DNA of 64,000 nucleotides from Notolepis coatsorum (lineage: Eukaryota; Chordata; Actinopteri; Aulopiformes; Paralepididae): assembly GCA_963971535.1 (NCBI GenBank), contig OZ020594.1, positions 115,293,127 through 115,357,126 on the forward strand, in the 5' to 3' direction. Below the pieces are notes generated by a model. It made no database searches. It was not told the origin of the DNA and saw nothing but the letters and a program-made list of their open reading frames with translations. Positions 57,321 to 64,000 of this stretch are shown here, piece by piece; within the stretch, counting starts at the first letter, position 1, and each line of letters starts with the position of its first letter. The translations under genes and the position numbers were made by a program.

Positions 57321-57657
57321 ATTGCAGGTGACTGCTACACCAGTCACAAAATGTATGTTTTGTAGTCATTACATCATTTACAGCACTTTAAATAAGAGGA
57401 GAATAAGCATGTGCTTGTCAAATACCATGTTGGGCCAAAACAAAATGAACGTGGCCCAAACTTGACCCGCGGGCCGGGCCCAACATTGGGCGGTACAACT
57501 GCTATAATCCTACCAACAGTTCAGTTTCAATCAAAATGCACACCTAGGGGCTCAAATACAATTGTACATTTTCAAGACAACATCATATTTTTTCCAGGAT
57601 ATTTGGTAATTTTCCAGGTTTTCAATGACTAGTATAATCTAGTGTCTGAATTTCCAG
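57321..57657. other. Non-coding stretch before the hsp30-like fragment
   Basis: Nothing is recognised. TTTCCAG motifs recur (57594, 57611, 57651), and the last ends exactly where hsp30 homology begins, which could be a splice acceptor or chance. Confidence 0.4.
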
Positions 57658-58134
57658 GACGAGTGTGAACCCTGCCTGACCCTGGACACTAAAGACTTCC
57701 CCCCAGAGGAGCTGTCTGTCAAGCAGGTGGGCATGAAGCTGAGAGTCAGTGGGACGACAGAGAAGAAGCAGGGGGAGGGGAAAAGCTCCTACTCTTACAG
57801 ATGGCAGGAGTTCAGACAGGAGTTTGATCTGCCTGAAGGGGTGGATCCTGAGGCCGTCACCTGCTCCCTGGCTCATGACGGGAGGCTCCACATCCAGGCA
57901 GCAAAGCCTCCATCTGCTGAGAAGGCTGAGAGAGAGGTTGCCATCATATGCTGCCTGGAGAAGAAAACACCAACACCACAGTTCCTAAGCACACAGACAG
58001 AGGGAAGCACCACACAGACTGACTCTGGCAACAAACAGGACACTGATGGACTCGTAATGTTTTGTGTCTCTGACCAAATTTGTACAAACGGGTATGTATT
58101 TCATAACTTCTACTGTATCCAAACAATGACATAA
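57658..58134 (+). CDS. Small heat shock protein fragment (hsp30-like alpha-crystallin domain)
   Basis: The frame encodes CLTLDTKDFPPEELSVKQVG, MKLRVSGTTEKKQGEGKSSY, SYRWQEFRQEFDLPEGVDPE and AVTCSLAHDGRLHIQAAKPP. This is a near-complete alpha-crystallin domain of the fish and amphibian hsp30 type, a cytosolic chaperone that holds unfolding proteins. It ends with a low-complexity tail (TQTEGSTTQTDSGNKQDTD) and a stop at 58134. An AATAAA lies near 58160. The usual 70-80 residue N-terminal region is absent: homology starts at an AG at 57656-57657. The family is normally intronless, so this is probably a 5'-truncated copy, but a spliced gene is possible. No inactivating lesion is seen in the domain. 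Confidence 0.82.
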   Translation, partial: DECEPCLTLDTKDFPPEELSVKQVGMKLRVSGTTEKKQGEGKSSYSYRWQEFRQEFDLPEGVDPEAVTCSLAHDGRLHIQAAKPPSAEKAEREVAIICCLEKKTPTPQFLSTQTEGSTTQTDSGNKQDTDGLVMFCVSDQICTNGYVFHNFYCIQTMT

Positions 58135-58258
58135 TTTTGGTTTTATATGATTGTATTCGATGAATAAACATTCTGGAAATTGACCATGTGCTTCCCTTTG
58201 TTTGACTCACGTCCCAATAATAAATCAAAATAGCTTCAGCTTATAGGACTCCAACATC

Positions 58259-58852
58259 CTAGACTTGTAACACTGTAAGTGTTAGTGTAAGAGCTAATCT
58301 TCGCTTGTGGGCCTCGATCAGTGATTCGCAGTAAGCGTAGTGGTCCTGCTTGTTAGCCTCGCCCCACTGATCCCTTTCGGCAGGGGTCAGTTTCTTGTAT
58401 GCGCTGCACCACGACAGCCAGTGTCCGCCGTGGCAGTACTTACATGTGATCTTGAATTCTGGAACCTCCATTTTCCATTCCTCTTTGGCGGGGGGGTTGT
58501 GACTCTTCTGTTGTGACACCGACTCGGCCTGGTACATCACTGTGATGGTCCTACTTTGGTCTCCTGGTGGGCGCTGGTTGCTCTCGTGCAGTGCTTCGAG
58601 GTGAGCGCCGTCACACTTGCCACACTTCTTCTTAAGGCGGCATTCTGCTGCCATGTGGCCGCGCGCGCAGCGGAAGCAGCGGCGGTTATCTTTAATCCAC
58701 TGACTTACTTCGGCTGTGGTCAGTCTCTTGAATGCGTCGCACTGTGACAGCCAGTGTTCACTGTCGCAGTATTGACAGGCAATCTTCCATTTTTCCTTGG
58801 CGGGGGGGTTGTGACTCGTCTGCCATGACACCGCCTCGGCCTGGTGCATCAC
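58259..58852 (-). pseudogene. BEL/Pao Gag zinc-knuckle region, duplicated
   Basis: Cys/His clusters (CQYCDSEHWLSQCDAFKRLT, then CFRCARGHMAAECRLKKKC) are typical BEL/Pao Gag knuckles. They are followed by a second related unit (CKYCHGGHWLSWCSAYKKLT) after a repeated VSQQKSHNPPAKEEWKM spacer. The region is therefore an internal duplication. It is separated from the main gag frame by a stop at 58933-58935. The frame then runs into LALTLTLTVLQV, non-homologous sequence, at the truncation point. Confidence 0.85.
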
Positions 58853-58932
58853 GGTGATGGGCCTGCTTTGGTCTTTAAACCTTCTCGGTCCCTCTTTAAT
58901 GTTCGAGCCACCCCATGCGAAGGTGTCAATTC

Positions 58933-60701
58933 TTAGGCTGCTAGGAAGGCTAGGAAGTCAGCAAGGTCCAGGAGTGACTGTTCTGGGCCATTCGGGTCAC
59001 GGTAGTTTCGTTGCCGCCGAAAGCGTTCTTGGCGGAATGGGGGGAGCTTCTCCAATATGCGCTCCACGTTGGAGTTGGCGTACAACTCGTACATCCCCTG
59101 GTCTCGTTGGGACCCGAGCATCCCTACTAGGGACTGTACCTTGACGGATAGGTCGTCCAGGGCTCGGTTGTCTCTAGCCGGGGGGAGACGTTCAATCTCA
59201 CGTATCTCCTGAATGACATAGTCCCATGTACGTCCGTAACGTGCGTCGAGGGTAACCAGGGCGTCAGAATAGGGAGTTTGTGAATTGGAGTATGCCAGCG
59301 CTATGTTGTGCACTCTAGTTACCTTGAGGTACTTAAGGAGAATGGCATACTTGTATGACTCGTCCTGTACTCCGGACATAATTGTCTCTAGGCACATGCG
59401 CAGCTCGGTATACTGCGCTCGGTCTTCTCTTGTGAAGTCTGGGAATGTGGGTGTCCCAATGTAGTGTGCCATGGAGGGCTGTGACACTGACGCACGTGGG
59501 GGGAGAGGCATCCGTGGCGAGTCTCCCTGTACGTTGGGTCGTTGGTTCGTGCTGGGCGGGAACCAGGGGCTGGGTTTCCAGGCACTATTCCTCTGTGCTG
59601 TCTGTTGCTCGAACTCCCCACTGGGACGTGTTGGGGGTTCATAACGCAGCGTGTCGGGACTGAGACCGGGGCTGCACTGTTCCTCCTGGTCTGAGATGGG
59701 GTCGTGCGGGTGGGCTTTCTGTCCTCCCTCGTCCTCCGTTAGGCTTTGTAGTCGCTCGGTTAGCTGCTCTGCAACGTAAGCAGGTTCTTCCCGTAGGCTG
59801 GGTCCCGTGTAGCTTTGTCGGGGAGGGGAAGGTGCCCTCGACCCGTGTCGTGATGATCTCCGGGAGCTCCGGGTGGAAGAGTGGGGGGTCACCCTCTGGA
59901 GTGCTTGCTCCATCATTTGTGCTTGTAGGCGGTCTCGCTCCGCCTCGCGCTGCGCATTGGCTGCGTCGCGCTGCGCATTGGCTGCTTCGCGCTGCATGTT
60001 TTCTTCAGCCTGGAGGCGCCTCTCTTCCAGTCTGAGATGTTCGCGCTCACTTTCTCGTTGCGCCTGGAGGCGGTCACGCTCACCCTGGAGGCGGTCTCTT
60101 TCCGCTGAAGCGGTTAGCGTGGCGATCAGGACTTGCGCTAGCCTCTGGTCGGCCTCGCTTGGGGATGACGCTGATGATGGTGATTTGGAGTTGGCAGGGC
60201 TTGGCGGTGACCTGGTCTCCTTACGCGCTCCGAGGTCCATCTCGGGGGCGCTGTACTTTGTCTTCTCCCGCGCTCCGAGGTCCATCTCGGGGGCGCGGTG
60301 CTCTTTACTCTGGTGCGCTCCGAGGTCCATCTTGGGGGCGCATTCTTTACCTTCTTGCGCTCCGAGGTCCCTCTCGGGGGCGCGTTCTTTAGCTTTTGGC
60401 GCTCCGAGGTCCATCTCGGGGGCGCGGTGTTCTATGGGCATAGTCAAGTCATGTCCCGCTTGTCCCCCCCGTGAGCTAAGTCAGTTTCACTTAAACTAGC
60501 TTGGGTCTCTACCGGTGGGGTTGACAGGTCGATAAGGCTGGGCATACTTAAGCTACTAATGTTATCCTTGCTTAACGTCCTCGTAGATAAGCTAGGAGGT
60601 AAATCTACAGCGTAGTTCTCCAAGTGGGGAGGGGGCTGACGCTGGCGCCTAGGGCGCTCTAAGGGGGGAGAGCCGATTGGAGAGTGTCCGCCGCTGGCCA
60701 T
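58933..60701 (-). pseudogene. BEL/Pao Gag (coiled coil plus DUF1759-type core)
   Basis: The start is the ATG at 60701 (MASGGHSPIGSPPLERPRRQ). This frame stops at 60444, and the rest continues at -1 from about 60447 to 58933. After a tandem APEMDLGA repeat comes a coiled coil (AERDRLQGERDRLQAQRESE) and a proline-rich linker. The Gag core follows (PTFPDFTREDRAQYTELRMC, LEKLPPFRQERFRRQRN). The overlap at 60444-60447 may be a simple mutation or a shift site. Gag would assemble particles around element RNA. There is no protease or reverse transcriptase downstream. Confidence 0.85.
60225..60430 (-). repeat. About 39 bp coding tandem repeat in BEL gag
   Basis: Six copies of a unit coding APEMDLGA plus a variable linker; on the plus strand the core is GCGCTCCGAGGTCCATCTCG. 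The length keeps the frame. Confidence 0.88.
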
Positions 60702-60735
60702 ATTATTACTAATATGATTATTATTACTGATACCC

Positions 60736-60752
60736 TCCGGCTCGAAGGACCA
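60736..60752 (-). promoter_or_regulatory. Primer binding site complementary to tRNA-Tyr
   Basis: The minus-strand sequence TGGTCCTTCGAGCCGGA is the exact complement of the vertebrate tRNA-Tyr 3' end with CCA (TCCGGCTCGAAGGACCA). It lies two bases after the LTR. Confidence 0.88.
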
Positions 60753-60754
60753 AT

Positions 60755-61833
60755 TGTAGCTGAGGGGCTACACAACCCGGACTGTATTAAAGATTGTTTA
60801 GATTAAACCACTACTAAAGAATATTAATAGCCAGACAGTATAGTTAGACAAAATGGCGGACACTCAATTGACTGCGCGGGGACAGAGATACCAAGTTTAC
60901 AGTATTTTAATAGTCATAGCAACATACATATTAGTCATCACGGTTCTCCTTTAATAATAGAATGTCAGGGTATAAGTCAGCGGTAATGAATAGTTCCTAG
61001 GTTACGAATACTCGACCGGAGCTCTGCAGGGAGTGAGACGAAACGAGGCGATACTGGGAAAAGCAAATGGTAGCTGGAGACGATGGTTTCCCTCTGGAGC
61101 TCCAAGCTCCGGAGGAACTGTAGACCGGGTCGGATAATCCTGTCGCCGCTGGAAGAAAGGGGTCTCGTACGGAACCGGTCCTTGTAATCCTAGCGCCCGA
61201 TGGCAGGGTTAATAGCTATTAATCCAAAAGCCCGTTGGCATAGATGGTAGCTAGCTAGCTTCGTTTGTACTGGAAGCTAACCCGCAGACGGTCTCCAATG
61301 AGTAGTTATATCCAAACGGCGCTGGGTTTAACTATAAGTCTCTCCACTTTACTTCGCTTACACGAGTCACTATACTGTGCCAATAATGGCTCTACAATAT
61401 TATAGTCGTATCTAAGTAGCCATTTGCTCTCTGTAACGATACACTGCTTGTAGGTCTGTGTACAACTGTACCGGACCTATCACACTCTCGCTCTGCTACT
61501 TCTCCTGTTCTGTTACTGCCGACTCGGCTGCTTGCACCGTCCACAATATATATACTCAAACTGATCCCTATGGGGCTCAGCCGATTCACCTGTGCAGAAT
61601 CAATGCGCCTGCTCTGGGCTTGTCTGAACGTGTCCGAACATGTCTAGAAACCATGTCTAGGGGGCTCGTCTCTGGCGCCTACAACGTCAAGGGTGGGACC
61701 CAATGAGGCGAGCGAAGAATACTATTATGCAAACAGATGGCGTAAAGATATATATCTTATATATATAAACAATATACAAGTTATACAAAATAATAAACGC
61801 AGACTTTCAGTGTTAATCTGGACCTTCAGAACA
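60755..61833 (-). repeat. 5' LTR of the minus-strand BEL/Pao element
   Basis: 1079 bp; on the minus strand it begins TGTTCTGAAGGTCCAG and ends CAGCTACA, matching 759-1777 along its length. Confidence 0.9.
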
Positions 61834-62149
61834 GTAAGCCTTGGGGTTTCTTTTAAACATTGAAGCGTGACTGGTACTATTACAAGTAAAAGAGTCAGAT
61901 GATGGGCTGACCTTAGAGGAGGTCCCAGCACAACACACCTGGGGCTGATGACCTCTCATGCACACTGACACTACCAAGTGTATCTACATAATGCTTTTAT
62001 TTCTCTTCATTAAGTAAACTCATTCCATATGCTGGAGTTACTAAATCCTTCATCCATAGGCCTAATAACATAATATATACTTCAGTGAGAGAAATATTCA
62101 CCTAAAAGATGGGTGTACAAATGTATGATTTCAGGAACAGTGGTTGATC
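61834..62149. other. Non-coding stretch, nothing recognised
   Basis: AT-rich, no gene and no repeat partner found in the window. Confidence 0.4.
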
Positions 62150-62425
62150 TAATTCAGCTCAAAGTTGCAAAATTAACCGTTTTCCTAGATCAGGATACAT
62201 CTCTGTGTGTCTAGTAGCCCCAGAGAGAGGTATAGGTGCATGCTAGCCTAGCTTAGCACAATGACTGGAAGTAGTAGGGAGCAGCTAGCCTAGCTCAATC
62301 AAAAGTGAAGAAATACAACTTCCAAAACTGACACACAGAGATGCAATCCACATATTCTTGTCTGACTCGGAGGAAGATGGCAAATAAGTCTATTTCCCAA
62401 AATATTGGAGTGTTCCTTTAAACAC
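62150..62425 (-). repeat. Probable MITE
   Basis: In reverse it begins AAAGGAACACTCCAATATTT and contains CTAGCTAGGCTAGCTGC-like and CCTAGCTTAGCAC-type segments, a combination I recognise from common teleost interspersed repeats. The far end is not defined. Confidence 0.5.
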
Positions 62426-63109
62426 CGATCTTCAAAATGTATTGTAGGATAACTTGGTCTTAATCTTATCAAAGTCTCCTGCCGTGCCTACATCCTTATA
62501 TCTGATGGTCCTCATTTGTCAACTGGTGGTAGAGTGAAGGTTAGGCTTCTTTACTTTACTGGTTTTAACCTGCTGAAGATGGAGTGATGGATTGTTCTCT
62601 TCTCTTTCAGATTAACGCTCTTCTGTCTCCACATCAGTCAGTAGTCTTGCAGAGTAAAGAGAGTTGGATATTCATTCTCATAATAAAATGTTTACTAAAT
62701 AGCGTACTCACTGTAATTAATAACTGAGGCACATTTACTGTTTAGTGAAAAATAACTTACATGTAGAATTCAGGGGTAAAATGTTTTGACTGTGTGCAAT
62801 GAGAAGGTTTATAGATCTGGCAAATATTTTTATACTAAGGTTAAAAATGTATAGAACAGTCATCATACTGTAAGTATAAGTGTGTGCTTTAAATAAATAA
62901 GAACATGACTCCTAGTCCAACTGTATAACTGTGACATCATGATTAACTCATTCAACGCCAGACCCGATGATAGTCGGGTTAACTCGCCGACCGTTCAGCG
63001 CCAATCACGAGTATAGTCGGGTTTTAATCGTTATTTCTTTTATTAGCTACATCCATTGATTTTCATCCATCCAGCCTGATGTTATCATTGGGAATGGGTC
63101 TGAGCTCGC
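62426..63109. other. Non-coding stretch, possible TTAA-type terminus near 62942
   Basis: Around 62942 TTAACTCATTCAACGCCAGA resembles a TTAA-type element end, and GATAGTCGGGTTAACTCG and GTATAGTCGGGTT repeat nearby. No gene. Confidence 0.4.
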
Positions 63110-63305
63110 AAAAGGGCAAATACCGCCGCCTACGGTCTTTGCGGTGAGTAAAGAAGTGATCCGCTGGTTGAATGGCGTGGTCTGGGATGTCCGCCGTCAA
63201 CCACGTCTCGGTGAAGCAGAGAACATTACAGTCTCTAACGTCTCTTTGGAATTGAATCCGTGCTCTGATGTCGTCCAGTTTATTTTAGATCGACTGCACA
63301 TTATG
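63110..63305 (-). pseudogene. LINE endonuclease N-terminal fragment
   Basis: The minus strand reads KLDDIRARIQFQRDVRDC, NVLCFTETWLTADIPDHAIQ, PADHFFTHRKDR, the start of an AP endonuclease of a Jockey-superfamily LINE. TETW carries the conserved metal-binding Glu. A stop (TAA) sits where an Arg or Asn codon is expected just upstream. Homology ends near 63110. Confidence 0.75.
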
Positions 63306-63321
63306 GGGTTACATTCTCTGC

Positions 63322-63999
63322 TTAAATCTTTTCGACAAATGTCAAGAAAGGTTGCCAAATTGCATAAAATCTCAAAACAGACCCTCCACTCTCGTTCCAT
63401 TCATCACCGTCTTCAGTCTCAGTTTCAGAACTGTCATCATCACTGTCATCAGTCTCAGTTTCAGAACTGTGATCATCACCGTCATTGGTCTCAGTTTCAG
63501 AACTGTCATCATCACCGTCATCAGTCTCAGTTTCAGAACTGTCATCATCACCGTCATTGGTCTCAGTTTCAGAACTGTCACCATCACCGTCATCAGTCTC
63601 AGTTTCAGAACTGTCATCATCACCGTCATTGGTCTCAGTTTCAGAACTGTCATCATCACCGTCATTGGTCTCAGTTTCAGAACTGTCATCATCACTCTCA
63701 TCAGTCCAACTGCTGCTAGACGAACTTTGTATTTTCTGTGTCTTCTTTGGTTTCAGAGTCATCAAACCTGGCCCTGCAGTCTCCTTCCATTCATCGCCGT
63801 CATCAGTCTCAGTTTCAAAACTGTCATCATCGCTGTCATCAGTCTTAATCTCAGAACTGTCATCATCGCTGTCATCAGTCTCATTTCCCGAACAGTCGGA
63901 AGAGCGAAGCTGGACATCTCTAGTTGGTTCTAAATCACCAGCTGGATCTAGGTTACTGGCTGGTTCTGATACTCCACAGTCCTCTCCATCAGGTTCTGT
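63322..63999 (-). CDS. Acidic Ser/Asp-rich repeat protein fragment, open at window edge
   Basis: This minus-strand frame is open from the window edge to a stop at 63322, at least 226 residues. It begins TEPDGEDCGVSEPASNLDPA. It contains DDSDDDSSE-type repeats, a basic patch (MTLKPKKTQKIQSSSSSSW), then about eight copies of the 11-residue unit DDSSETETNDG coded by a 33 bp repeat. It ends NESGGSVLRFYAIWQPFLTF. The Ser-Asp-Glu context is of casein-kinase-II type, and such tracts occur in nuclear proteins. Frames on the other strand through the repeat are also open, so coding is not proven. The non-repeat part upstream, open for 75 codons, is the best support. No function is assigned. Confidence 0.5.
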   Translation of the reverse strand, partial: TEPDGEDCGVSEPASNLDPAGDLEPTRDVQLRSSDCSGNETDDSDDDSSEIKTDDSDDDSFETETDDGDEWKETAGPGLMTLKPKKTQKIQSSSSSSWTDESDDDSSETETNDGDDDSSETETNDGDDDSSETETDDGDGDSSETETNDGDDDSSETETDDGDDDSSETETNDGDDHSSETETDDSDDDSSETETEDGDEWNESGGSVLRFYAIWQPFLTFVEKI

Positions 64000-64000
64000 T

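Larger units (their letters stand above)
58257..61833 (-). mobile_element. BEL/Pao element, 5' half only, minus strand
   Basis: In minus-strand order it has the 5' LTR (61833-60755), a primer site (60752-60736), gag (60701-58933) and the zinc-knuckle region (58852-58259). It then ends where protease and pol should follow. The LTR is the same family as 759-1777. No 3' LTR is in the window, so the copy is truncated. Confidence 0.88.

Noticed and set aside
63352..63933. Plus-strand frames reading SLSFRTVIITVI and QFQNCHHHRH repeats
   Set aside because: They are the opposite strand of the 33 bp repeat; only the minus frame has a non-repeat extension.

Overview
The window reads as nuclear DNA of a teleost fish, probably a percomorph; the species cannot be named from sequence alone. 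The evidence is the repeat content: BEL/Pao and Ty3/gypsy LTR retrotransposons, several Jockey-superfamily LINEs with short tandem tails, hAT and TTAA-type DNA elements, a tRNA-derived SINE, many minisatellites and a C2H2 zinc-finger exon of the common fish type. Ordinary host coding sequence is scarce. I can support only a zinc-finger exon (2553-3572), an hsp30-like alpha-crystallin fragment (57658-58134) and an acidic Ser/Asp repeat frame running off the right edge (63322-63999, minus strand). No bacterial-type operon, CRISPR array or functional RNA gene was seen.

Layout, left part. 1-1777 is the 3' end of a BEL/Pao element with its LTR; the same LTR family returns on the minus strand at 60755-61833. 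The zinc-finger exon is followed by an element with TTAA-ended inverted termini (3645-8170) that holds two broken LINEs. 8906-14682 is a complex inverted-repeat element with a near-palindromic 288 bp left end. 15181-21688 is an end-to-end BEL/Pao-like element (LTRs, 5 bp target duplication AACAT) that encodes Gag-like proteins and a protease-like domain but no reverse transcriptase or integrase. 23201-25058 is an inverted-terminal-repeat element carrying two LINE tails. 25743-27247 is a hAT element with an 8 bp duplication inside a LINE reverse-transcriptase gene, and 28308-30426 is a non-autonomous hAT element with its own 8 bp duplication.

Middle part, 30640-49796, is a set of nested insertions that can be unpacked from target duplications and broken repeats. 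A Ty3/gypsy chromovirus remnant (duplication ATAAA) has a LINE in its 3' LTR. The LINE's 3' tail was split by a minus-strand LTR element called A here (438 bp LTRs, duplication ATGTT). Element A was split by a retrovirus-like LTR element called B here (706 bp LTRs identical by eye, duplication CAAT, tRNA-Trp primer site, polypurine tract). B contains another copy of the same LINE family. A keeps one Gag-like coiled-coil frame and a long 21 bp repeat that encodes perfect heptads; B keeps no recognisable gene.

Right part, 49797-64000, is a series of minisatellites (70, 15, 88, 62, 65, 42, about 120 and about 48 bp units), a TTAA-type MITE, a SINE, an LTR-like block, a hAT transposase tail, the hsp30-like fragment, a 3'-truncated BEL/Pao element on the minus strand with a 17/17 tRNA-Tyr primer site, and a LINE endonuclease scrap beside the acidic repeat frame.

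Most proteins here belong to mobile elements, and most are broken. The strongest biological signals are the nesting order and the LTR elements with sound cis signals but missing genes (15181-21688, A and B), which must have been mobilised by proteins made elsewhere. Boundaries and nesting are read from the sequence; family names rest on motif recognition; no database search or alignment was run.
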